DNA from: Granulicatella elegans
GTDB taxonomy: Bacteria > Bacillota > Bacilli > Lactobacillales > Aerococcaceae
Reading direction: 5' to 3'
Assembly (NCBI RefSeq): GCF_020735385.1
Contig: NZ_CP085953.1
Location: 1,240,001 to 1,304,000 of the forward strand
DNA: 64,000 nucleotides
Each line of letters opens with the position of its first letter. Within the stretch, counting starts at the first letter, position 1. The notes under the pieces were generated by a model that was not told the origin of the DNA, made no database searches, and saw only the letters and a list, made by a program, of their open reading frames with translations. The position numbers were made by a program, and so were the translations under genes. Shown one piece after another: positions 44,340 through 52,776 of the stretch.

Positions 44340-45023
44340 CTAGGAAGCAGATACAGGTATAAAGTGATTCACGACGAGTCCAACTACTTGTGGATTTTCT
44401 TCATAAGGAATGAATTGTTCTGGGTAATTCGGATTTAAAGAAACCATTCTAAAGCCTTGTTCGTCTCGATATAATTTCTTAATATAAACGGCCTCGTTCC
44501 ATGTTAGGGCATAGACTGCTCCATCATAGTCAAATCCATTGGCTTGAATAAGAGCAACTTCACCATTTTGATAAGTGGGACTCATCGAATCTCCTTGAAT
44601 CCATGCAGCAATATCATACCCTCGTTGCTCTGTTGGAGAGTAGACAATTTCTGTTTCATATTCATCAAAAATTCCTTTTCCTAATCCGGCAGAAAGTTTT
44701 ACTTCTGCTAATACGGTAATCGGATAGAGTATTTTTTGACTTTGTTGCTGATGAAGTAATTGCTCTACATAGTGTTCTGCTTTTTTTTGATTGTTTGAAT
44801 GTAGTTGTAAATAGTTCGTCACAATAGTATATTCCGATTCAAAATAACTGGCTTCTACATTGAAAATGTCTGCTAATGCGATTAAATTTTTTTGATTTGG
44901 AATTGTTTTTCCGTTTTCCCAATGATGGTAAGCTACTCGACTAATTTCTAGTTGTTTGGCGATAAAGGATTGAGAATATCCTTGTTGCGTGCGGATTTCT
45001 TTTAAACGATTTGCTGAAAACAT
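44340..45023 (-). CDS. HdiR/LexA-like self-cleaving repressor
   Basis: A 227-residue repressor: N-terminal XRE helix-turn-helix (LKEIRTQQGYSQSFIAKQLE then ISRVAYHHWENGK) and C-terminal S24 peptidase. The probable self-cleavage site is Ala-Gly in KLSAGLGKG near 110, the catalytic Ser in IQGDSMSPT near 147 and the Lys in VYIKKLYRDE near 183. The layout matches HdiR of Lactococcus, which is cleaved during the SOS response. It controls the polymerase-YolD operon 10 bases downstream and probably itself, through the dyad just upstream. Confidence 0.92.
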   Translation of the reverse strand: MFSANRLKEIRTQQGYSQSFIAKQLEISRVAYHHWENGKTIPNQKNLIALADIFNVEASYFESEYTIVTNYLQLHSNNQKKAEHYVEQLLHQQQSQKILYPITVLAEVKLSAGLGKGIFDEYETEIVYSPTEQRGYDIAAWIQGDSMSPTYQNGEVALIQANGFDYDGAVYALTWNEAVYIKKLYRDEQGFRMVSLNPNYPEQFIPYEENPQVVGLVVNHFIPVSAS

Positions 45024-45035
45024 GAAACACCTCAG

Positions 45036-45057
45036 TTGTTAATTTATAACTTAACAA
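45036..45057 (-). promoter_or_regulatory. Probable operator of the HdiR-like repressor
   Basis: A 7-bp perfect dyad TTGTTAA / TTAACAA separated by 8 bases, ending 12 bases upstream of the repressor ATG. A possible - strand promoter (TTGCTA, 17 bases, TAAACT) lies just upstream, so binding would block it. The site also lies in the gap to the divergent gene at 45160. Confidence 0.6.
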
Positions 45058-45159
45058 TAGTTTAGCATATGAAATATGGAATAGCAATATCTTGTTTAGA
45101 TTAATAGCGAATAAATTTGAAAAATGATAAGATACAAGTGAAGAATGGGGAGAAATCAT

Positions 45160-46416
45160 ATGAAAAATAAAGTTCGTTTTAAAGAAAAATTATTTTTAGG
45201 TACAACTTTGTCATTTGAGTTTGATGGAAGTACGATTGGAAAAGACGCTACTCTTAATCAATGGGTGAATGGAAAATGTTCGATTGAAAATGCTTTTGTA
45301 TCTTTAAAAGTTAATGGAGAATTTCTCCGTGTAAGAGAAGTAGATCAGTGGATTGAATCTTTAAGAAAAATGAAAGAAAATGAAATAACAGAGTCTTGGC
45401 ATTTATCATTTGAAGAAGAGGATATTGCTTTATATTTTTCTCCTAGAGAATATGAATCAGATGTTTGTTTATTAGGAATTCGATTGCGTCCTTTTATTAA
45501 AGGTGGAAGATATTTAACAGAATATTATGAGATTAGTTTATTTGAAGAAGAAATTTTTAAATTACTAGACTTCTTAGAATATTGTCGTGAGTATAGTGTT
45601 TCTCCATTGGAAAAAGTTGCACCAAGTGAACAAGATGGAGAATATAAATATTGCTGTGTAAGCTTTGAAGGCAATCGAAAACAATATGTGTATTTATGTC
45701 ATAAAAACCTAGAAGTAGAAGTGGGTGATTATGTAACAGTTCCTGTGGGAGAATATTTCCAAGAAGTGGAAGCTTTCGTTGAAAAAGTTTTTTACGGAGA
45801 TGAAGAGGCTACGGATTTTCCAATTGAAGAATTGAAATATATTACCAATGTTGTTTCTTCCCATCAAGAAGCTGTGAACGAGTATCAGTTATCGATTCCG
45901 AGAGATCAGATTATTTATAATTCTAGAGAAAATGAATTAAGAGAAAAAACAATTTTTGGAAGAAAAAATAAAACGGTCAATCCAGTGCATATTTTAAAAA
46001 CAACGATTGGAGAATTTTGGCTGGAAGCAGATGGAGAAGTCATTCCAATGCATTACGAATTTACGCAATTGAGAGTATGGCAAGAAAATTTAGTCAATGG
46101 CTCGTATCGTTTAAGACCAGCTCAGTTAGAGGAATTAGTGGGAAAAACAGTTGGATTAAAGGCTTCGATGGATTTCGAGGAAATGCGCTATATTACATCT
46201 TATGAAGGAATGGATTTACTAGGAGCACAGTGGCAGTGGAATCAGTTAGCAGTTGGAATGTGGGCTGAAAAGGTAGATCCAGAACACTATGAAATTGAAG
46301 TGGACTCAAACGGTGTTGTTTATTATCCATCAACAGCTGAGAAGGCTTCCTTTGGAGTGGCTTGGACAACTTACGTGGATGATGAAGATGCTACGATTTG
46401 GATGAATATAGAGTAA
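45160..46416 (+). CDS. Hypothetical multidomain protein, divergent from the repressor
   Basis: A 418-residue acidic soluble protein I cannot assign. Residues 1-140 are beta-rich (KLFLGTTLSFEFDGSTIGKD; LHFSFEEEDIALYFSPREYE-like). About 155-230 contains YVYLCHKNLEVEVGDYVTVPVGE, a small beta-barrel module seen in other Firmicutes proteins. About 285-418 is a third block (LKTTIGEFWLEADGEVIPMH then WMNIE end). There is no signal peptide or membrane helix. ATG 45160 has GGGGAGA upstream; ATG 45145 lacks a site. It ends 12 bases before a CpXC gene, so the two may be one operon. Confidence 0.75.
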   Translation: MKNKVRFKEKLFLGTTLSFEFDGSTIGKDATLNQWVNGKCSIENAFVSLKVNGEFLRVREVDQWIESLRKMKENEITESWHLSFEEEDIALYFSPREYESDVCLLGIRLRPFIKGGRYLTEYYEISLFEEEIFKLLDFLEYCREYSVSPLEKVAPSEQDGEYKYCCVSFEGNRKQYVYLCHKNLEVEVGDYVTVPVGEYFQEVEAFVEKVFYGDEEATDFPIEELKYITNVVSSHQEAVNEYQLSIPRDQIIYNSRENELREKTIFGRKNKTVNPVHILKTTIGEFWLEADGEVIPMHYEFTQLRVWQENLVNGSYRLRPAQLEELVGKTVGLKASMDFEEMRYITSYEGMDLLGAQWQWNQLAVGMWAEKVDPEHYEIEVDSNGVVYYPSTAEKASFGVAWTTYVDDEDATIWMNIE

Positions 46417-46428
46417 ATAGGTGATGAG

Positions 46429-47133
46429 ATGACAGAGAAATTATTTTTGGATAGAGAGATTAGATGTTTGCATTGTAGACGACATTTTAATATACGTGAA
46501 TATCAAAAAGTTGAATTACCAAGGCAACAAGAATTGATTCCTTATATTTTAGATGGATCTATTTTTGAATTTGAATGTCCTTATTGTCGAGAAGAACATA
46601 CTGTGCTAATAGATCAAGATGAGTTTATCATTGAGAATCAGGTGAGAAAATATCGGATTTATTATAGTGATAATGAATTTGATAGTGGGGTTAAGCTCAT
46701 GCAAGTGTCTCACAGTTTAGGAATTACGTCAGAAGAGGAAAAAGATTTTGTTCTTGATGTTCGTGCATTGGATGAACAAGGGTATCGTATTCGTTTTGAA
46801 GCTAACTATAGTGCTGTAGTAGAAAAGATGGTTATTTTTGAAGCGGGGTTAAATGATGTAGCGATTGAATTGCAGAAAGCATTTATGGAGCTTAAGTGTG
46901 ATTTTGGTAAGGAATATGATAGTTTAGTATTTTTCGATGATGATGAGAGATCTTTTATTGGGGTACATGAAGGTCGTCCTGTATTTATGATGGAATTTGA
47001 TGAAGAGGAATATGAGGCGATTTTAGAGGAGTTTGCAGAAGAGTGTGAAACGATGCAATATGAAGTTGATACTTATGAAATCAAGAAAATTATGAAAAAG
47101 CGTCTCGAAGAACTGGAAGAGGACGAAAACTAG
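46429..47133 (+). CDS. CpXC zinc-binding domain protein, paralogue 1
   Basis: The 234-residue protein has an N-terminal CpXC domain: IRCLHCRRHFNIREYQKVEL (first CxxC near residue 13) and FEFECPYCREEHTVLID (CPxC near 49), predicted to bind zinc. The rest is acidic (multiple EEE runs, YDSLVFFDDDERSF near 165). A homologue with the same layout lies at 50979. The function is unknown. It starts 12 bases after the previous gene and is followed by MPR copy 9. Confidence 0.8.
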   Translation: MTEKLFLDREIRCLHCRRHFNIREYQKVELPRQQELIPYILDGSIFEFECPYCREEHTVLIDQDEFIIENQVRKYRIYYSDNEFDSGVKLMQVSHSLGITSEEEKDFVLDVRALDEQGYRIRFEANYSAVVEKMVIFEAGLNDVAIELQKAFMELKCDFGKEYDSLVFFDDDERSFIGVHEGRPVFMMEFDEEEYEAILEEFAEECETMQYEVDTYEIKKIMKKRLEELEEDEN

Positions 47134-47141
47134 GCTTTACT

Positions 47142-47203
47142 GAGGTTGCTATGGACGTAAGCAGACTCGCATTTTGCGAGTCTGCTTGCGCCCTTGCTAC
47201 CTT
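47142..47203. repeat. MPR copy 9, almost perfect hairpin
   Basis: AGGTTGCTATGGACGTAAGCAGACTCGC and GCGAGTCTGCTTGCGCCCTTGCTACCT pair nearly throughout around a TTTT-type loop. It keeps the GGACG-AAGCAG block but lacks TCATGGCTAAAA. It begins 8 bases after the CpXC gene stop and is the only terminator candidate there. Confidence 0.75.
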
Positions 47204-47246
47204 AGAAAAGTTAATTTTATTTTAAGGTAATTTTATGGTATTAAAT

Positions 47247-48730
47247 GGTTCTATAATTTATAGGGTTGATGGAGAAAATCCACCAACCCTATTTTAGTGT
47301 ATACAAAAAGGGCTTCATCCCTTATATTAAAAGCGTCTAAACTATTTAAGAGGAGATGAAACCCTATGACTACTATACAAGAAGTTGTGCTACAAATCAA
47401 AGATAAAAATGTAAAATGGGAAGATAATGTAGAAGAAGGGTATTTTAAGAAGAAAAAAAGCTTGTTTTTCTTCGCTACCTATACCTATTGCCCAGATGCT
47501 TGCCCTAACTGTAGTTGTGTAAATCGTGATTTTTCTATTGTTAAAAACGGTACTCGTACTTCTAGAATTACGCTTAATCCGGTTTCTGGATTACCTGCTT
47601 TTCTTAAATTAAGAAAACAGCGTTTCTTCTGCCGTGAATGCTCTCATAGTTTTACTGCTGATACAACTAGTATCGTAGACCTTAATGCTTTTATTTCTAA
47701 AAATGTAAAAAATGAAATGAAAGTCAAAGCTTGCGAAACAGTTTCTGAATCTCATATCGCTAAAGAAATGAATGTTTCTGTTCATACTGTTCGCAGAGTT
47801 GTCAATGAAACTGCTGAATCTCTTAGAATTAAACCTTTAAATGAGTTACCTGAACATATGTGTTGGGATGAATTTAAGTCTGTAGCCTCCGCTGAAGCTA
47901 GTATGAGTTTTGCTTATTGTGACGCTATTACTCATCAACTTGTTGATGTTGTTCAAGATAGAAAAATGGAGAATTTAGTTCGTTATTTCAACCGATTTCC
48001 TTTACAAACTCGCTTAAATGTTAAAACAATTTCGATTGATATGTATGCTCCATACATTAAAGTGATTAAACATTTATTCCCTAAGGCTAAAATTATTATT
48101 GATTCATTCCATATTATTCAAGCTTTAAATAGAGAATTAAACAAGACAAGAACAAGAAAAATGAATCAAGTACGTTATAAAAACAGACGTCTTTATAATA
48201 AATTAAAACGTTACTGGAAACTAATCTTAAAAAATCGAGATGACCTTCAATCCTATCACTACAGCTATTACCGATTATTCGATTGGTTAACGCATTCTCA
48301 AGGAATTGTAGATTATTTATTACAAGAAGTACCTTCACTTAAACCAGAATATGAAACAGTACATCAATTAAGAGAAGCTTTTAAAGAGAGAAATTTCATT
48401 GAATTTAAAGAAGAATTGATGAGTGTACAACCAAAACTTCTGTCTGATGGATTAAATCGTGTTCTCCAAACATTTAAGAAATTTTTACCGTATTTACAAA
48501 ATTCTTGTGAGTATACAACACTTTCAAATGGACCTATTGAAGGGATTAACAACAAGATAAAAGTACTTAAAAGAAATGCATATGGCTACAGCAGTTTTAC
48601 TCATTTTAGAAATAGAATTCTACTAATGTCTAAACTATTTACTCCAACAACTAAAAAAGGAATTAAGCAACCTGACGCTGCTTAATTCCTTCACTAAAAT
48701 TGTTTCATCAACCCTATTTGACAAAGAGCC
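47247..48730 (+). mobile_element. ISL3-family insertion sequence, copy 2, with 8-bp target duplication
   Basis: A 1484-bp element bounded by GG(T/C)TCT ends that share TATAGGGTTGATGG-type inner sequence, and flanked by the exact 8-bp repeat TATTAAAT (47239-47246 and 48731-48738). The right target copy reaches the last base of the pgpA stop codon. Its transposase and ends differ clearly from ISL3 copy 1, so these are two different ISL3-group elements. Confidence 0.94.
47366..48685 (+). CDS. ISL3-family transposase (copy 2)
   Basis: A 439-residue DDE transposase: zinc finger (CPDACPNCSC near 41, FFCRECSHSF near 88), helix-turn-helix (VSESHIAKEMNVSVHTVRRV near 127), catalytic region with CWDEFKSV, SIDMYAPYIKVIKHLFPKA, DSFHIIQALNRELNKTR and C-terminal SNGPIEGINNKIKVLKRNAYGYSSF. 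ATG 47366 has GAGGAGA upstream. It appears intact. The last codons overlap a GAATTAAGCA / TGCTTAATTC hairpin (48658-48690) that may terminate it. Confidence 0.93.
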   Translation: MTTIQEVVLQIKDKNVKWEDNVEEGYFKKKKSLFFFATYTYCPDACPNCSCVNRDFSIVKNGTRTSRITLNPVSGLPAFLKLRKQRFFCRECSHSFTADTTSIVDLNAFISKNVKNEMKVKACETVSESHIAKEMNVSVHTVRRVVNETAESLRIKPLNELPEHMCWDEFKSVASAEASMSFAYCDAITHQLVDVVQDRKMENLVRYFNRFPLQTRLNVKTISIDMYAPYIKVIKHLFPKAKIIIDSFHIIQALNRELNKTRTRKMNQVRYKNRRLYNKLKRYWKLILKNRDDLQSYHYSYYRLFDWLTHSQGIVDYLLQEVPSLKPEYETVHQLREAFKERNFIEFKEELMSVQPKLLSDGLNRVLQTFKKFLPYLQNSCEYTTLSNGPIEGINNKIKVLKRNAYGYSSFTHFRNRILLMSKLFTPTTKKGIKQPDAA

Positions 48731-48737
48731 TATTAAA

Positions 48738-49244
48738 TTAATCTAATTCTGCTTCTTGATATTCTGGATATCCATGGGCTACACGACTTGCTGCTGCTGC
48801 TGCAATGGCACCTACGATATCATCTAGAAATGTGTGGCAGCAGCCACTTGATTTATCATTTAATAATTGTAAAATTCCTGGTTTTACTTTATCGATATAA
48901 CCATAGTTTGTAAATCCGATAGAACCATAAACATTTACGATAGATAAAGCAAGAATTTCGTCTACACCATATAAACCTTCATCTTTTGTAAGAATATCAT
49001 TTAATGGTTGTGATAGTTGATTTTTTTCTGCTAATTTATCTAACTCAATTCCTGTAATGATGGCGTTTTGTACTTCACGTTTTTTTAGAACAAATTCAAC
49101 ATTATTGTAGCAGTGTTCAATTGTTAAATTAGGAAAATATGGTTCTTGTAAGAAATGAACTAATTTTGCAATTTCTTCTAACTCAACTCCACGTTCGTGA
49201 AGAAGTGATAGTGCATATTCATGTAATTCTTTTGTATTTTTCAT
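48738..49244 (-). CDS. pgpA: Phosphatidylglycerophosphatase A-like protein
   Basis: A 168-residue protein of the PgpA family, as YutG of Bacillus, which dephosphorylates phosphatidylglycerol phosphate in phospholipid synthesis. Features are LYGVDEILALSIVNVYGSIG near 92, NDKSSGCCHTFLDDIVGAIA near 129 with the conserved Asp pair, and AAAASRVAHGYPE. No transmembrane domain is obvious, in keeping with the soluble Gram-positive form. AAGGAG precedes the ATG. Its stop codon overlaps the ISL3 target duplication. Confidence 0.85.
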   Translation of the reverse strand: MKNTKELHEYALSLLHERGVELEEIAKLVHFLQEPYFPNLTIEHCYNNVEFVLKKREVQNAIITGIELDKLAEKNQLSQPLNDILTKDEGLYGVDEILALSIVNVYGSIGFTNYGYIDKVKPGILQLLNDKSSGCCHTFLDDIVGAIAAAAASRVAHGYPEYQEAELD

Positions 49245-49312
49245 AAAAAACTCTCCTTCTACGTTTCCAATTGTTTAAAGTGGAAACGAATACATCATTG
49301 TACCATATATTA

Positions 49313-50302
49313 TTAGAAAAGAGAAGAACTATGAATGGTTTGGGTTCTTTTTTCAGGATGAATGTATGCCATTGCTTGGTTGACAGCAATCGGCGCTTCA
49401 CCAAATCCTGTTGCGATAATTTGAACTTTTCCTTCGTATGTAGCAATGTCACCAACGGCAAAAATACCTGGAAGGTTTGTTTCCATTTTACTATTCGTGA
49501 TGATTGCGTTTCTTTGAAGTTCTAATCCCCAATCTTTAATGGATCCGATAGAAGAGGAAATACCATAGCTGACAATGAAGTCATCCACTTCTAATTCAAT
49601 TTCTTCTTCTCCACGAGCTTGTTTAAATGTAACAGATTGTAGAGTATTTCCATCTCCGTTTAAGCGTTCAGGAATATATGGAGTGAAGATTTCAATAGAA
49701 GAATTTTGAACTAATTCAACACTATGTTCGTGTGCTCTAAATTGTGGACGACGGTGAATGATGCTAACTTTTTTGGCGATATTTTCTAACGCTAATGCCC
49801 AGTCAACGGCTGAATCTCCACCACCACAAATGGCAATGTTTTTATCTCTAAATCGTTCTAAATTCGTAACGAAGTAGTGCAGTTGATGATTTTCATAATT
49901 TTCTGCACCTTCTAATTCTAATTTGCGAGGACGGAAAGCTCCGTTTCCACATGCAATAATAATCGTTCTTGCAAAGTGTTTTTGTTTAGAAGTTCTAATT
50001 TCATAGTAGTCCTCGAATTTTTCAATTTGAAGAGCTTCTTCTTTTAAGCAAATTTGTGTAGCTTCAAATCGCTCTAATTGCTTCATTAAGTTTTCTACTA
50101 AATCTCCAGCTAAAATTTCAGGATAAGCGGGAATATCGTAAACCATTTTTTCAGGATATAACATTCCAGGTTGTCCTCCAAGTTGAGGAAGGCTTTCGAT
50201 AATTTTTACACTAGCTTGACGAAGTCCAGCATAAAAAGCTGTAAATAATCCCACGGGTCCACCGCCAATAATGGCAATATCTACGATTTCTGTTGTTGTC
50301 AT
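49313..50302 (-). CDS. Ferredoxin--NADP reductase (YumC/TrxB-like)
   Basis: A 329-residue flavoprotein of the thioredoxin reductase-like ferredoxin-NADP reductase group. It has FAD-binding IAIIGGGPVGLFTAFYAGLR near residue 10, NADPH-binding IAICGGGDSAVDWALALE near 155, and C-terminal AVGDIATYEGKVQIIATGFG near 285. There is no CxxC redox pair in the centre, so it is not a thioredoxin reductase. ATG 50302 is preferred because GGAG precedes it; ATG 50314 in frame is the alternative. It follows a PAP2-like gene by a few bases. Confidence 0.92.
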   Translation of the reverse strand: MTTTEIVDIAIIGGGPVGLFTAFYAGLRQASVKIIESLPQLGGQPGMLYPEKMVYDIPAYPEILAGDLVENLMKQLERFEATQICLKEEALQIEKFEDYYEIRTSKQKHFARTIIIACGNGAFRPRKLELEGAENYENHQLHYFVTNLERFRDKNIAICGGGDSAVDWALALENIAKKVSIIHRRPQFRAHEHSVELVQNSSIEIFTPYIPERLNGDGNTLQSVTFKQARGEEEIELEVDDFIVSYGISSSIGSIKDWGLELQRNAIITNSKMETNLPGIFAVGDIATYEGKVQIIATGFGEAPIAVNQAMAYIHPEKRTQTIHSSSLF

Positions 50303-50316
50303 TTCATTCTCCATTC

Positions 50317-50826
50317 TTAGAAATATAAGAAGCGTAATAGGATAGCCATTACAATTCCTGTCATTGCTCCACCAAATACTTCTACTGGTTTATGTCCAAG
50401 ATATTTCTTAATAATTAATTTTTTATTTTCTTCTGTATTAAATAATTGAATTGGTTCATCATCATCAATTTCAATGTCTGATAATTTTGTAGTTTCATCT
50501 CTTAATTGTTCTTCAAATAATTGTGATAATAAAATTCCTTGTTCACCACTTTGACGTCTAACTGCCATCGCATCAAACATAACAATAACACCAAATGTTG
50601 TGGCAATTGCTACAAGTGGAGAAGCAAATCCATATTCCAATCCAAGAGCTGTAATGAGTGAAGTAACGGCAGCAGAGTGAGAACTTGGCATTCCACCCGT
50701 ACTTGTCATAAGGGATAAATGTGCTCCTTTTTTTCGAGTGAAAAAAGCAATTGGAAATTTAACAAATTGTGCAAATAAGATTGATGATAATGCTGCTATT
50801 AAAGGATAATTTTCAAAAATAGTCAT
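50317..50826 (-). CDS. Divergent PAP2 (DUF212) family membrane protein
   Basis: A 169-residue membrane protein of the acid phosphatase/vanadium-dependent haloperoxidase-related DUF212 family. It has SILFAQFVKFPIAFFTRKKG near 16, the conserved GGMPSSHSAAVTSLITALG near 44 and FDAMAVRRQSGEQG near 84, then LGHKPVEVFGGAMTGIV near the end. An acidic insert (about 112-132) is present. It has about four helices. The substrate is unknown; lipid phosphate is possible. It sits directly upstream of the reductase gene. Confidence 0.88.
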   Translation of the reverse strand: MTIFENYPLIAALSSILFAQFVKFPIAFFTRKKGAHLSLMTSTGGMPSSHSAAVTSLITALGLEYGFASPLVAIATTFGVIVMFDAMAVRRQSGEQGILLSQLFEEQLRDETTKLSDIEIDDDEPIQLFNTEENKKLIIKKYLGHKPVEVFGGAMTGIVMAILLRFLYF

Positions 50827-50978
50827 ATATATACACTCTTTCCTAATTAGTCCTTTATACTATACCATATTCTCAAACGTTATACCAAATAAGGAAAGGA
50901 AAAACAGTAAATAAAAGGGGAAAGTTTTTGATGGACGTGGTATACTAGGCTCAGTAGTGTTCGAAAGAAGGGATATTC

Positions 50979-51626
50979 ATGACAGAAGTAAATCAAGTCC
51001 CAATTCACTGTGAAACATGTCAAAAGTCTTTTGACTATACGATTTATCAAAATGTGAATGTGACTGAAACTCCAGAGTTAAAAGAAAAATTAATGAATCA
51101 AACAGTATTTCAATGTACTTGTCCACATTGTGAGCAAAAATATTTTATTCCGTATATTTTGAATTATCAAGATATGGATAAAAAAATATTAATTCATTTC
51201 TTCCCGAAAGAAGAAGAAATGCAAAAGGAATTGCAACAAGTTTTAATCGATGATCAAACGACCAATCAAGATTTCTTAGATAGCGGATATGCTGTTCGTT
51301 ATGTGGGAAGTTGTGATGAATTTTTTGAAAAGTTATGCATTGCAGAAGAAGGGTATGACGATCGTATTATTGAAATTGTAAAATATTATTGCGTAGATCG
51401 AATGTTGCAAAAAAACATCGTATTTGATCGTATTCTTTTTAGTAACCGACAAGATGCAGGAGTAGGAATTTATATTGTAAATGGAAAGAAAATTTCTCAT
51501 TTTATTCCAGTTTCTGAAGAACTATTAAAAATTGCAGAAAAACAATTGGAAAAAGCAAAACCAGAAAAAGATTTGTTAGTGGATCGCTATTGGGCACAAA
51601 TTGTCGCTTCTGTTGGAGAAGAGTAG
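50979..51626 (+). CDS. CpXC zinc-binding domain protein, paralogue 2
   Basis: The 215-residue protein has IHCETCQKSFDYTIYQNVNV (CxxC near residue 10) and FQCTCPHCEQKYFIPYIL (CPxC near 46), the CpXC domain. A helical C-terminal part (FDRILFSNRQDAGVGIYIVN near 150) follows. The layout matches the protein at 46429, so they are diverged paralogues separated by an ISL3 element and a - strand block. The function is unknown. Confidence 0.8.
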   Translation: MTEVNQVPIHCETCQKSFDYTIYQNVNVTETPELKEKLMNQTVFQCTCPHCEQKYFIPYILNYQDMDKKILIHFFPKEEEMQKELQQVLIDDQTTNQDFLDSGYAVRYVGSCDEFFEKLCIAEEGYDDRIIEIVKYYCVDRMLQKNIVFDRILFSNRQDAGVGIYIVNGKKISHFIPVSEELLKIAEKQLEKAKPEKDLLVDRYWAQIVASVGEE

Positions 51627-51720
51627 GTTGAAACTTCGTCCATAAATTGATAAAAAAAGCATTTTATGGTTTAATTGAAACAGTATAAAACTTAGAAAAG
51701 AAGGGAAGGATAAGGGGAAA

Positions 51721-52314
51721 ATGGTTATATTTCCACAATTAAGAAGACAATTAAAAGGGAACCCAGTTGTAATTTTACATACAAATATGGGGGATATTAC
51801 GTTAGAATTATTTGAAAAGCGTGCACCAAAGACCGTTAAAAACTTTGTGACACATGCGAAAAATGGATATTACGACGGAGTAATTTTCCATCGTGTCATT
51901 GAAGACTTTATGATTCAAGGAGGAGACCCAACTGGTACTGGTATGGGTGGAGAATCGATTTGGGGTCCAAAATTTGAAGATGAGTTTTCAAAAGAATTAT
52001 TTAATCTTTATGGAGCTCTTTCAATGGCAAATGCTGGTCCAAATACAAATGGTTCACAATTTTTCATTGTTACAGCAAAACATGTTCCTGCTCAAATGTT
52101 AACACAATTAAAAGAGATGGGATGGCCAGAAAAAATCGTTGAAGCTTATGCAAAAGATGGTGGAACACCATGGTTGGATCATCGTCATACCGTTTTTGGT
52201 CGTGTTGTTGAAGGAATGGATGTCGTATTAAAAATTGAATCCGTTAAACGTAATGGTCAAGATCGTCCATTAGAAGATGTTGTGATTGAATCAGCTACAG
52301 TAGTGAAAAGGTAG
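51721..52314 (+). CDS. ppiB: Peptidyl-prolyl cis-trans isomerase, cyclophilin type
   Basis: A 197-residue cytoplasmic cyclophilin that speeds proline isomerisation in protein folding. Core motifs are [20 protein letters not shown] near 42, [20 protein letters not shown] near 64 and [20 protein letters not shown] near 100, then [16 protein letters not shown]. An insertion [20 protein letters not shown] near 121 is typical of lactobacillales forms. No signal peptide. Confidence 0.95.
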   Translation: MVIFPQLRRQLKGNPVVILHTNMGDITLELFEKRAPKTVKNFVTHAKNGYYDGVIFHRVIEDFMIQGGDPTGTGMGGESIWGPKFEDEFSKELFNLYGALSMANAGPNTNGSQFFIVTAKHVPAQMLTQLKEMGWPEKIVEAYAKDGGTPWLDHRHTVFGRVVEGMDVVLKIESVKRNGQDRPLEDVVIESATVVKR

Positions 52315-52323
52315 GGGTTGAAC

Positions 52324-52716
52324 ATGACACAGACGTATCGCATTGGAGATGTGATTACTGCTAAAGTGACAGGAGTTCAGCCTTATGGAATTTTTCTAGC
52401 TTTGGATGAAGAAACACAAGGATTAATTCATATTTCTGAATGTAAGCATGGATATATGGATAATGTGCATAATTTTGTAAAAATTGGAGAAGAAGTAACT
52501 GCAAAAGTGATTGATGTCGATGAATTTACCGATAAAATTAGTTTATCGATTCGTGCATTAGAAAAACTAGATGTACCTTCTACACCAACGAGAATTAAAC
52601 GCAATAAGAAACGCTTTACTCCACCAATTGGATTTTCATCTTTAGCGCATCAATTGCCGTATTGGATTGAAGAAGCACAAGAAAAATTTGTAAAGCCGAA
52701 GGAAACTAAAGCATAG
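52324..52716 (+). CDS. S1-domain RNA-binding protein (YugI/CvfD-like)
   Basis: A 130-residue protein with one S1 domain (residues about 5-78: GDVITAKVTGVQPYGIFLAL, GLIHISECKHGYMDNVHNFV, VTAKVIDVDEFTDKISLSIR) and a basic C-terminal tail (RIKRNKKRFTPP). It resembles general stress protein 13 and streptococcal CvfD, which act post-transcriptionally on ribosome or mRNA. ATG 52324 is preferred over TTG 52318, which overlaps the binding site. It lies 9 bases after ppiB. Confidence 0.88.
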   Translation: MTQTYRIGDVITAKVTGVQPYGIFLALDEETQGLIHISECKHGYMDNVHNFVKIGEEVTAKVIDVDEFTDKISLSIRALEKLDVPSTPTRIKRNKKRFTPPIGFSSLAHQLPYWIEEAQEKFVKPKETKA

Positions 52717-52776
52717 TAGTACTCATTTTATAGAAAAATTGATATAATAGAAGAAGAAATTTTTAGGAGGTTCATT

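Noticed and set aside
45024-45159. A classical DinR/LexA box upstream of the repressor
   Set aside because: No GAAC-N4-GTTC pattern was found; the TTGTTAA/TTAACAA dyad fits an HdiR-type private operator better.
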